Notes under the pieces: generated by a model
What the model was told of the DNA's origin: nothing
The model's input: the letters and a program-made list of their open reading frames with translations, nothing else
Database searches by the model: none
Program-made: the position numbers and the translations under genes
Source: Closterium sp. Naga37s-1
Lineage: Eukaryota; Streptophyta; Zygnematophyceae; Desmidiales; Closteriaceae
DNA length: 64,000 bases
Assembly (NCBI GenBank): GCA_947471745.1
Contig: CANJKZ010000083.1
Coordinates: forward strand, 111,001-175,000
Reading direction: 5' to 3'
Shown: in pieces, positions 50,912-62,200 of the stretch
Position numbering within the stretch: position 1 is the stretch's first letter
How the letters are laid out: every line of letters starts with the position of its first letter

Positions 50912-51871
50912 GGCGGGCCGCGCTCTGCTGGACAGCAGCAGCACCAGCCACAATCCCGCTCACGAATTGGTAATTGCGGTGAACGATCTGACGCAAAAGT
51001 CCCCGCGGAGACCTCCAACCTCGATAGTAACAACGCTCGCGAACTGAGCGAACGGAACGAACGGCGTGCGAAACGGTACGAATAGGAGGTGCAGAAGGCA
51101 AGGAGGGTTCGGGATAATAAACCTCCATACTCTCGCTCTCTTTCCCCCTTCCCCAGTGCGTGCGTGAGGCTGCGCGCCATCCTTGGGTGGCGAGCTGCAC
51201 GTGACGGACGCCCTCTGGTGCTGCGCAGTTCGAAAGGCACCACAGAGGCGCGCGGCAGTCCCAGGGTGACCCCAAAGCACGCCCGTTCAGGAAAACCTGC
51301 ACTAGCTTTTCTCTCCTGCTATCGACCCCCCAAGAAGGCTCACGCCAAACCGCACTGCACTGATCGGCTCGCCGCGTCACCATATCCACTCGCAGGAACC
51401 CAGAGAGAATCCAACCCCAAGAGAGCCCAAAGCAGGTGCTCGCGGCGAGAGTAGGGAAAACTCCTCCTGCCTCCCTGCAAGCCGAATTGCCACCATTCGC
51501 TCGTTTGCATGCAGTCTGGCGTGTGGCTTAGCGCGCTGTAGGCTGGCGTCGCGGTATGGATGCTGCTGATTGGAGGATTCAGGAATTGGGTTGGATCCAA
51601 CTATTTATCAAATGTCTAGCTAGATCAACAGACAAGTAGACACATTCTATCTAATATTTAGACAAATCAAGCACAAAGCAATTACCTAAAATACAGCCCA
51701 AAACCTTATGGTTTGAGGAAATGACAACTGTGCTAGACTTGAACCTTATGACGCAATACCAAAACATATTAAAGAAATAAGCAGTACCGTATCAACGACC
51801 CCATGGATGAAACGACTTGGTACCAGCAGCCGCCACCCTCTTAAGTTGACTTGGAGGATGACATATGGGAA
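50912..51871. other. Intergenic: NOT3 promoter and MYB-gene 3' region
   Basis: Both flanking genes are on the minus strand, so this holds the NOT3 5' flank (near 50912-51500) and the 3' UTR of the MYB gene (near 51600-51871). The AT content rises at 51600-51800. No further gene is supported. Confidence 0.5.
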
Positions 51872-54800
51872 TCAGGATGACATCATTTCAAGAAGGTGGT
51901 CGGGCCCATGCCCATCCCCATCCACTTGGCCCGCCTGAGCTTCACGCAGCAGCTCCTCCAAGAGAACCCCATAATCCACCCCCCCCCCTCCCCCATCACC
52001 CGGCTGAAGCTGCTGCAGCTGCTGCAGCTGTGACAGCCTCAGCGCCTTTGCATGCTCCTGCGCCTCATTCCGCATCCGAGCCTGCTGCTGCTGGCTCTGC
52101 TGGTGCTGCAGGAACATCAGCTGCCCTGTGGAAAGAAACGGACTCGCATCCTGCAGAGGTGCACAGGCTCGCTCTGCTTTCACCTGCTCCTGCTGCAGCC
52201 GCAGCTCCTGCCGCAACTCCTGCTCCTGCTGCTGCAGCAGCAACAGCTCCCTCTCCTGAGACAAACCAACTCCACCATCCGCTACAGCACTACTCCCCAG
52301 GCCCGTGCCAGCGTTCGTCGCTGCACCAAGCCCCGTGGGAACGGCATTGGCAGCGCCGGCAGCAGATAAAGCGAAGGCTCCTTTGGGCTTGCAGGGAGGC
52401 ATTGTCCCTGAGAGCATGTCTGCAATGCCCGCCGCGCCCTGGACTTCCTTGATCGACTCCAAGTAGCTCTGCCGCACCACTGACAGGTTGAACGCCTCAC
52501 ACGCCGCCGCCCCAGCAGAGGTGCCGCCAGCACCGGCAGTGGCAGCAGTGGCAGTGAGCGAAGGAGACGCCGAGCGCATGGTGCCTACCGAGTGCCCGCC
52601 ACCGATGGGGGCCCTGCCATCTGCGGAGGGCAGGCAGGGGCCCCCAGGCAGCCCTGCAGTGAGCGCTCCCACCGAGTCAGCAGCCCCACCCGGGCCGATC
52701 CACAGCCCTGCACCCGCTGCACTCCTCCATGCGTCCGCGCCCACACGACTCCGCCCGCCTTCCCCTGCAGCCGCGGCAGCAGAGGCGGACGAAGCGGACA
52801 GGGCAGCAGGATCCATGCCCGAGTCGCCGCCCACGCACGCTGCAAAGGCGTCAGCGTGGAAAGAGGGGGAGTCGGAGCCAACAGGCTGGGAGATCCAGTC
52901 AAACAGCCCGTCCACGGACGTGGGAAACCCGAACGCGCCGGCATTGCTGCCCGCGAGCGCTGAGGGATCCGCGTGCTGCTGCTGCGCCTGCAGATGCCGC
53001 CGCTGCTTCGCGTGCAGCTGAGCCTGCAGCCCGCCCACCACGCTGCTCAGCGCCGTCGCGTCGGGCAGAGTCGCAGCGGCCGCGTCAGGTGCGTTGCGGT
53101 GGAGAGCGGTGGGCGCCGTGGCTGCAGCGTGAAGCAGGGAGGGCTGCGGCGGGGAGGGTACGGGGGGAAGGCCGAGCGCCTTCATGAGCTGGCGCACATT
53201 GGCCGCGGAGCTCCCAAGGGGCGGAGAGGCGGAGCCCCCCGAGTGCGCACCAGGAGCTCCCCCTGCCGAGCCATGTCCGTGCCTACGCCGCAGCTTCGCC
53301 AGCAGGTTCGGCACAGAGTGGTTCGGCAGCGTGTGGTGCTTGCGAAGGGAGGCGTGCTGGAGAGGGCTGTTGCTGCGCCGCTGGCCGTGGGCGGAAGGGC
53401 CCGCGGGGGGCAGGGGGAACTGCGCGGGGGGGACCTCCGCGGCGGGCGCGGCGGAAGCAGTGGCAGAAGGAAGCGAGGGCGCGGTGGCGTCGAGACCGAG
53501 CATGTTGCAGAGATTGCTGCGCGGACGAGAGAGAGGGGGTACAATGGGGGAGGAGAGAGGAGAGAGGGGAGCGCACAGGCACGCCCAGGGACAGGAGAGC
53601 AAATGGTGAGGCGATATACAGAGGAGGTTATAAAGGCCGGAAAAGACGGGCGGGATACATGGGCAACCACGAGACGGAAGTGGTAGAGATCGAGCAATAA
53701 ATCCTCCGCGACTCGCGCTTACCGCATATTAGCGGACGGAAGAGCCCTGCACGCCGCGCGCGGAAGACCCTCGGATGCGGTCTCCTGATACGCGCTCGCG
53801 GCGCGAGGAATGGCTGACGCGGATAATCCAAGCCCCGTGCGTCTTCCGTCGGAGTGCCGCGGCGCTGAAACAGCTGACGTGGATGCAGACGGATTAGTCG
53901 CCGCCGGCGCGGTCGCCGTCGCCGCCACCCCTGCGACGTCCATGTCGACGTCGCCACCCCCAGTCGTCGCAGTGCTCCCGCCAGGCGTGCCAGTCGCAGA
54001 CCCCCCGCACGTCGACTTGCCATCCACCGACATAGCGCGCGGCGCGCCCGCGCCGTCCGCGGCGGAGACCAGTGATGCGCCATAGGCTCCCTGCGGGGAC
54101 GTATCCCCGCGGAGCGGCGAACGCGCCGCAGAGACAAACCGGCGGAGGCGCTTCATGTCGGAAAGATCGCCACAGGCAGCAGCCGCGGATGCCGCCGCGC
54201 CGGCCGCCATAAAGCTCCCGCCTTCCGACAGCGCCCGCTTGTGGCTGAGCCCCGTGGTCTCCCATTCCAGCCCCGACTGCGCTCCGCCCGTCGCGCCGCA
54301 CGCCCCGGTCGCGGACGCTGACCCCCGCGCGCTCATATCGAACAGCGCTGGCGGCCGCAGGACCTCCGCGGAACCCGCCTGCTCGCCATCCGCGTCGTCG
54401 TCGGGGACGCACGGTTCCAGAGTGGTGCTTCCGCACCCGCCGCTGCCGCGCCCGGTTCCGCTGCACGTAGCGGAGGCCAGCCCGGGTATCTCCTGCTGCG
54501 TCTTCGGCTCGTCGTTGGCGCTCCGCACCTCCGCGCTTCCGCTTGCGCCGCCAGCTGAGGCGGAAGCGGCGGGATGGGCGGACGAACCGGCGGCTGCGGG
54601 TCCGCTGGCGACTTTTATATCTGCGGTTGCCGCGGCAGATGGCGCAGTTGAGGCGACGGCAGGAGGCGGGGGAAGGGGAGAGGACGCGGTCCCGACTTGC
54701 GCCATGACACCACGAGTGGGGCCGGAGCCGGCGCGGTGGGTGGCGGATGGCGCGGGCGCGGAGCCATGAGGAGCCTTGGGGGCGTCCGCCCACGATGGAG

Positions 54801-55785
54801 GCGCGGGAGACATGGCGGCATCCGCGGAAGGGGAGAGCTCGAGAAACTTCCTGCGAAGGGCAACGGGGGAGGGAGGGAGTGCGGGAAAGGCGGGGAGGGG
54901 AGGGAGGGGGGGGGGGGAGGGAGGAGAGAAGAACGGAGAGTTGACGCGAAAGAACGAGGGAAGGAAACAGGCAGTACGCGAGGCGATGACGATAAGAACA
55001 GGTAAGATTAAGAATGGAGTGAGGGCGGGGTGAGGAGGCGAGGCGAGGCAACGCAAAGCGTACTTTTTTAGCAGAATAAAACGGTTGCAGCACGCTTTAT
55101 TGTCGCGGTACGGTAGCAGGCCGCTGCTCTTGAGCAGTCCCCAGTTCGTCGTGCCGTGCGCCGTGACGTGCGCGAGAAGAATCGCGTCCTCCTGCGCGCA
55201 ACGCAACACACGCCGCACACACAGAAAGACGCGGGAATGGGGAAACAGGTGAGGCCTATAGTGGAGGACGGTGCGGTACGGAGCCGTGGGACTCACGCGT
55301 GGGCGGGGTAGTGCGACCGTGTGATACCGACGGTGGAATAGCGAGAGAATAAGCCCCGACGAACGAAAAGCAACCAGAATGGGTGTGGAACTTACCTCCG
55401 ACGTCCATCGGCTCAGGTATTTGCCACCGGGCGGGCGAGCCTGATTGGGATCTAATGCTCGCTGCGGCTTCGCCTCCATGAGGTGGTTCTGGCGTTGCTG
55501 CTGCTGCTGCTGCTCGTGATGCGGCTGATGTTGCCGCTGATTCAGCTGGTGCTGCTGGTGCTGCTGGAGCAAGCCGGCGCTGCTGCCCGCCAGGTCCTCG
55601 TGCGAATGCACCTGGTGCTGAAACTCGGAGCAAATGTTGCGGTACGGAAACTGCGGGTGCAACTGGGACATGGTCAGGCCGCCGTAATCGGCCATAAGCA
55701 TGCGCGCGGCGCTGGAATCCAGGTCTAAGTGTGCGGTAGCCATTGACGCCGGCATAATGGAGCAGCGGGGATAAAGAGGATCCAT
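51872..55785 (-). CDS. Large protein with a single MYB/SANT domain (probable transcription factor)
   Basis: Four exons join in phase to 1096 residues: 55396-55785, 55064-55191, 53723-54850, 51872-53516. A Gln/His-rich N-terminus (QQHQQHQLNQRQHQ) is followed at about residues 124-178 by one MYB-type helix-turn-helix. It runs from RWTSEEDAILLAHV through TTNWGLLKSSGLLP to NKACCNRFILLKKKF and crosses both early splice junctions. The rest is Ala/Ser/Gly-rich, with a basic patch (LLAKLRRRHGHG), an FDWISQPVG segment and a Gln/Leu-rich coiled region near the C-terminus. The single repeat, with GLL in place of a second regular tryptophan spacing, resembles the plant R2R3 family only partly. I cannot name the subfamily. 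The start is the first ATG of the frame that reaches the domain; a second ATG 10 codons later is possible. Confidence 0.77.
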
Positions 55786-56584
55786 TAGTGAGGCATGAAG
55801 TTAGCTCCTGGGGATTACGAAAACGTTTCACCGAAGAAAACGAATGTGCTGAAGCTGCGGTGGCGTGGGCTGAAGGCGGTCTACAACCCTAGGAATCTCA
55901 CGTACAAACTTCGTGAATGCCAGCGGAAGGACAAGAGCGGAAGTTTGAACTCTGAGCCCGTTGAAATGGGCTGGGGGGAGAAGCAGAGATGGAGGCAGTG
56001 GTGAAGCGGAGACGTGGAGTGGTGAAAACCCTCGAAGAAGACGAGGAGACCGGCCCTAGTTACCAGTTGCAAAGTCTGGCTTTTGCTGTAGCAGTTGTCG
56101 GATTGGAGGTTACTGGCAGAGGCGGAAACGATGGCTGTGTGGGAGGGGGAGCGACGGGGGAGAAGGGGAAGCTGGAGGAGGGACGAGCAGAAGAAAGTAT
56201 CTTCTCTCGCCTCCGACGATCCTGTTCTGCCATTCGTGTGTAAACTCTCCCCCCGGAATCCATTGGTCCACGCCGGAATGGCAATGTAGCTACAGTAAAC
56301 GACAGAGCTGTTCGGGGGCGTGGTGGGAGAAAGGATCCATTTCAACGGTCTCGATCGTGGATTCGGGTTGATGAACGAGCGGATTTGCACATGTTGGGCT
56401 AGGGTTTGGCCTGGTTGTGTTGTGATACTTTTCTGGTGGGTGGCATCGACACGACACTCCTTTCCGCCGCTGTCGGCTTGCGTCGTTTGCATCAACGAGG
56501 GAGAGTGAGACAAGCTTGAAATGTAGGCAGATGGGCATGACAGCCTGGCCAAATCTGAGGAACTTATTGGCGCGTGAGAGAATG
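55786..56584. other. 5' flank of the MYB gene
   Basis: This probably holds promoter and 5' UTR. A 245-codon open frame on the minus strand (55881-56618) has no recognisable domain, runs into the inverted-repeat element, and is not called. Confidence 0.45.
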
Positions 56585-57530
56585 GGACGAATTCAGCTGC
56601 GAATGGGACCATGGGCAACAGTTTCGGGGAATTATACAGGTAGTCATAGTTATTCCCAGATTGTTTACGTTTGGGCTTGTGGGTATCACAAAAAAGTCAC
56701 AGTAATCTTCGTAATTATCGCGTGTGATCACAGTGCTATCACGGATAGTCACACCTTGCCCCGCAAGTCGATCACGTTTGGTCACGGATGAAACGCCCAA
56801 TCGAAAAATGTCACTACTCGAGTCACTGTAGGGATTCAGGGGATTTTTTTTATCACGCGCGCCGTTTTGTCCGTAGTGTTGCGAGACGCTGTTACGTACG
56901 AAATTATTTCGCGATCACTCTCGTTAACTCGCTAAAAACATATGCAATTTCTCGGCAACATCAGAAAGTTAGCTCGTTGCGCATTGTCACTGTTCAATTA
57001 TCAGCTGATCGATTGATGCATAATGTCCCTAAGAATATCACTTTTAGACCGGTGAAACTCGAAGGTTGTTTCTGCTTCCCAAGAAAAAACTAAAACCCAT
57101 TCGGATGGGATTTCCTTCGGGAGACATCAACCCTAAACACCTTGTCGCAAGGTGTTTAGGGTTGATGCCTCCCGAAGGCCGTGCCATCCTATAGGGGTTT
57201 TTTTTTTTCATTCTTAGATGTCAGGCGTGAATCATGTGCGAGGTAACAAGCAATCAAAATTGTGATTTCCCAAAATCTCTACAGTTTCATTTGGGGTTTC
57301 AGAATATTTATGATAGTTTCATCAAGTGACCAAACGTGATAGCATTGCGGGGCAAGGTGTGACTATGCGTGATAGCGCTGTTATCACGCGCGATAGAAAT
57401 CTACTGTACTGTGACTGTTTGTGATACCCCAGTAACCAAACGTGATAAACTGGTTATAATTGTGACTTCCCGTAAAATTCCCCAAAAGTTTCTGTTGCAG
57501 CCCATCGCAAATAGTAATTGGGGCCCACCG
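56585..57530. mobile_element. Long-terminal-inverted-repeat element (MULE/MITE-like, non-coding)
   Basis: Sequence 56599-56785 pairs with the reverse complement of 57326-57508. The arms are about 75-80% identical by eye, with a perfect inner block TAGTCACACCTTGCCCCGCAA. The arms contain many TATCACG / GTCACA motifs. The 540-bp centre has no transposase and holds a foldback hairpin. Long inverted ends suggest a Mutator-like or foldback family. Outer limits and target duplication are not resolved. Confidence 0.65.
57092..57201. repeat. Foldback hairpin within the inverted-repeat element
   Basis: Arms of about 52 bp (57092-57143 and 57149-57201) pair around a 5-base loop GTCGC. The inner 19 bp (CATCAACCCTAAACACCTT) are perfect, and CCTTCGGGAG and GGATGG also match further out. 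A-rich and T-rich tails close the structure. Confidence 0.85.
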
Positions 57531-59211
57531 GAGAAGAACCACAATGGACACCAGTGTTCGGCTGCAGGTGATGTTCTGACCGGAAACTTTAAGCGTCGCC
57601 CCAACATGTCTATCAAAATGCAAACTACACACTGTCCTACTCTGGCACTATTTCGTTACACATGATGCCCAACCAGTGCACGCGAATTTGCCCTGCACCG
57701 GATGGAAACGCTGCACCCGAGGTCTTTTCCCCAGCCTGTTGCACCCACGATACAAGCGCGTCGCGTGGTTATGGACCAATAGTAACGAACAGACCGAAGT
57801 CAAACTGAAGAGACTGAAGTCAAAATTTCAACGGATAAGGTTACAGTTACTTAATATAAGCACCTGCGAAGCCTTTTTAGCCAGCTGCGAATTGACGAAA
57901 CTTATGCGAATTGCACGATACAGATTATACGCCCTCTTCACAAAGCAACCGGGAGGGTCTCAAACAGGCATCAATTGTATAAGTTGAACTTGCCGTTGAC
58001 ACTGGCATGGTGCTTCCTTTTTGCAATGAGAGGCACTCGTCAGAAATAAAGGTGCACAGTAATGGTCAGCTGCCCACAGTACCCCAAACCCAGGTCCGCA
58101 ACAAAAACACGGTAAGGTACCCGTGTTATCGTGCTGCAAAACACGAAAGCCAAAAAAAAAAAACCAAAAAAAAACAACAGCAACAACAACAAATCGAACA
58201 AAAAATGAGCTAGGTGGAACCTGCACTACACTCAGGAACAAATATGTCCTGGCTACCCGAGCGGGAGTAAGGAGCATGGGGCAGGTTGAAAACAAAAATG
58301 TCTCTCTCCACGTCCGCCCGTTGTACAGATCTGCCTCTTGCAAAGCAAAACCTCATTCGGTTGTGATTGACGCCGCCCAGAGATTGCCTGGCATGAAACG
58401 ACAACATACTCGACAACTAGGGTCCCACCCACTGCCAAGGTCTTGCAGTGCAGTATCCGTCGTGATGAGGTTTTGTGCGCCAGGTTCATCCACACTTGCT
58501 CCAATACACGTAACATACACAACTACAAGGGATCATGGAAAACTTTGATTACCACAACTCCATTCTCCAACTTTGTGGAGCAATATTGCAAGACAAGCTA
58601 GCCATCTTGCTCATCACAAACAGCTGCACTTGTCAGTCACACCCCATCGATGCCTGCAAGTAATTTATGGAAGGCTAACATGCACTACAACTCATCCACA
58701 TGCAGTCTCCGGGCTAGTTCCTGTTGATGATGTAGGGTATTGTGAGTTAACATTCTTGTAAATATTCAAATATAAAGCTGGACAAAGACTACGGGTGGGA
58801 GACGGAATAGGTAAGGTGTGTAATAAAGTGGGAGACTGCACGATCTTCGTTTATGCGACAGGTGTCCCGAAACGCCTGCAGGGACAGTGAGGTACACAGG
58901 AAACCTGCGCGGAACCACACCCCCCCCCTCCCCCCCACGACTTCTGTAGCTTTGTTCATTACAATATTATGGATATCATTTTTTGCATCACAATCAGCAT
59001 GTCACCATCATTGCCATGCCATTCACTTCATCATTGCATACCATATAAGGTTCCCCATCGCCACCACGCAGAGCTCTAGTACTACCAGCAGTACATGCAG
59101 CAAGAAGCAGTAATGTCCACTAAGTCCAATTCATACGGTAATAATCATGACTGTTTTCATCTCCCCAGCAAAACGTTGCCATATCTCACCAGTCTGCACA
59201 AACTTTTACCC
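57531..59211. other. Intergenic, 3' side of the DUF668 gene
   Basis: There is no recognisable coding sequence. An A-rich CAA-repeat patch lies at 58150-58205. The 3' UTR of the DUF668 gene (minus strand) should start just below 59212. Confidence 0.5.
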
Positions 59212-62200
59212 CTAGCCACCCTTCTCCTCACTCCCATCCCTATCGCCTCCCTCCTCAGTCTTGCTCGATGCGCCACCCCCTTGCCTCTCCTTCCCACACT
59301 CCCCTCCAACACCGTGTGTGTTCGGAGGTGATCCAGCACCCCCCCCAAGCCCCACGCCACCACCAGTTCTTCCCTCTCCTCCCAACCCGCCTGCACTGGC
59401 CTCTTTCCCACCCACTCCACTTGACAACCCTTCCCGCTTTAACCCCTCCCCTTCCGACACACTTAAATCCTCTGCCTCCCCACTCCCTGCACCCTGCTGT
59501 GATGCTGCTCCCCGTGCTGATGCTGCTGCAGATGATTCAGTGAATTCAGCAGTCGGTGCTGTGAGTGCTGCAACAGCAGCAATAACCCCAAGCTGCTTTT
59601 CACAACCACCGTCGTCACCAGCATTGCCATCAGCGCATGCATCGGCATCAGCAGCAGCATCATCACCTCCAGGGGTTGCATGATCTGCAACTTCCCCACA
59701 TGCCCTCGCTTCTGCCCCTGCTGCTTCCCCTCCTCCACCCTCCCCTGCTGCTCTCCCCGCCCCCTCCCCACATGCCGCACCTGCCCCTGACCCCTGCCCC
59801 TCCCTCTCCCCATCTCCACCCCCCCCTGCACACGCCCCTGCCCCTACAGCACACCCCATGCTCCTACCCTCAAGCCCATCCCCATCCCCATCGCCGCCTC
59901 CCCCACCGCCGCCTCTATCACCTTGCTGCGTTGGCTCTGCACCTTGCCCCCCTCCCCCTGCTCCCCTCCCCACTGCTGCCTCTCCCACCATCCCTCCCTG
60001 CACAGCAGTGCCTCCTGGCCTATCCGCTGATCCCTCTACACCTGACCTGCCACCCTCGCCGTCGCACCCCACCTGCCCCGCCGCGCTTGTGGCACCATCA
60101 GCACCACCACTGTTTCCACTGTCTTCCTTTCTTCCGCCTGTAGTACCCCCACCTCCCGTCCCACTCCCTCCCACTCGCCTCTCACCTCCCTCCCTCCCCT
60201 CCGCCCCTTTCTCCTCCCCCTGCGCCCCTCTCTTCTCCCCACCACTGCTACTCGCCCCTCTCCCTTCTCCTCCCCACTCCCTCTCCTCCCTTATCCGGCC
60301 TCGCTCATCTCCCCCCATCCCCCTCCCTTCCCCTCCCCTCCCACTCCCGTCCACCCCCCTCCCTCTCCCCTCCCCTCTCCCTCTCCCCTCCACCCCTCTC
60401 CCTCTCCCCCTCCCAACCCCACCTCTCCCTCGCCCCTCCCCTCGCCCCTTCCCATCCCCTCTCCCTCTCCCCTCCCCTCTCCCCCGCCCCTCCCCCCTCC
60501 CGCGCCCCCTGTCCTTCCCCACGCGCCCATCCGCGCCAACAGGGGGAATGTGTCCGCCAGTGGTGAGCCAGAGGCGCCAGGGGCCCTCTTCCCCGGGCTG
60601 CAGGTTGGTGAGCCCGGGGGGGCGCGAGATGTAGCTCAAACCCACCAGCAGCTCCACCAGACACACCTCGAACCGGTCCTTGTCCGCGTAGTACAGCGTC
60701 TGGAGGGGTGGAGGGGGGGGGGGAGGCGGGAGGACAGAGGGAGGGGAGGAGGGGAGGACGGGGGATGCGGGCAGAAGGGGAATGGGAGAGTGGGGAAGGG
60801 AAGGGGAGAGTGGGGAAGGGAAGGGGAGAGTGGGGAAGGGAAGGGGAGAGTGGGGAAGGGAAGGGGAGAGTGGGGAAGGGAAGGGGAGAGTGGGGAAGGG
60901 AAGGGGAGAGTGGGGAAGGGAAGGGGAGAGTGGGGAAGGAAGGGGAGAGTGGGGAAGGGAAGGGGAGAGTGGGGAAGGGAAGGGGAGAGTGGGGAAGGGA
61001 AGGGGAGAGTGGGGAAGGGAAGGGGAGAGTGGGGAAGGGAAGGGGAGAGTGGGAAGGGAAGGGGAGAGTGGGGAAGGGAAGGGGAGAGTGGGGAAGGGAA
61101 GGGGAGAGTGGGGAAGGGAAGGGGAGAGTGGGGAAGGGAAGGGGAGAGTGGGGAAGGGAAGGGGAGAGTGGGGAAGGGAAGGGGAGAGTGGAGGACAGGT
61201 TGAGTGGGGAGGGGAGGGCGAGTGGGGAGGGAAGGTTGAGTGGGGAGGGGAGGGTGAGTGGGGAGGGGAGGGTGAGTGGAGAGAGGAGGGTGAGTGGGGA
61301 AGAGGGGAGGGGTGTGTACGAGATGTGCATAATATGTAGTCCCACCAAACACACCGGACTCAACTCACCTGCACGTGCCGTGGCGTTTACTGAGGTCGCA
61401 CAAAAACCAGCCCTTCCATTCCCTCCCTCTCCCTTCCTCCCCAGCCCCCGCACCTGCCTGCACGCACACCGAGCCTCACCTGCACTGCACTTGCAGCGTG
61501 CGGTGGCGTTTGCGCAAATGACACCCGTAGCTGTGCTCCGTCTGCCACGTTATAGTGGCATGCGCCATGGGCAGCAGCCACCCCAGCATGTACTCCCCGG
61601 TTTGAATTGAACCGCCTCCCCCCCCAAACCCAACCACCCACAACTCCATCCCAGTGCAACCACTCCAACGCACCCACCCAGACAAACCCAGCCCTTCCCC
61701 CCCCTCCACGCCTCCCCATCCCCCCGTTTCTCCCCATCAACCCCACCTGCACTTGCAGCGTGCGGTGGCGTTTACTCAAATGACACCCGTAGCTGTGCTC
61801 CGTCTGCCACGTGATAGTGGAGTGCGCCATGGGCAGCAGCCACCCCAGCATGTACTCTAACGTGCGCCGGATCTCCGCCGCTGCCTCGATGTCAAAGGGG
61901 CGCGTGCGCTGGTTGAGCCGCACGCGCAGCTGGTGCTTCACGTTGCCGGGTAACCGCCGGTATAGGTCGTCCCTGAGGGGAGGGAGGGGGGAGGAGGGGA
62001 GGATGTTGAGAGGAGGTAAGGAGGAGGACGGAGGAGAATAGATGAAATTGCTGGTTCAGGCCCACACGCAGCTGGTGCTTCACGTTGCCTGGTAGCCGCC
62101 GGTATAGGTCCTCCCTGGGGGAGAATGGGGGAAGATGGCATAAGATCTAGTGGGTACGCAGAGGTGCATGGAAACACGCGCTGGTGGGAATAAATGAACG

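Noticed and set aside
55881-56618. 245-codon minus-strand frame upstream of the MYB gene
   Set aside because: No domain, runs into the inverted-repeat element, biased composition absent; more likely 5' UTR or promoter.
57149-57170. TTTAGGG in the hairpin as an interstitial telomere
   Set aside because: Only one copy of the heptamer on each arm; no tandem telomere repeat.
61476-61709. Extra DUF668 exon from the duplicated segment
   Set aside because: It still looks coding, but its splice phase does not fit the next exon and its acceptor is weak. I list it as a duplication and not as an exon.
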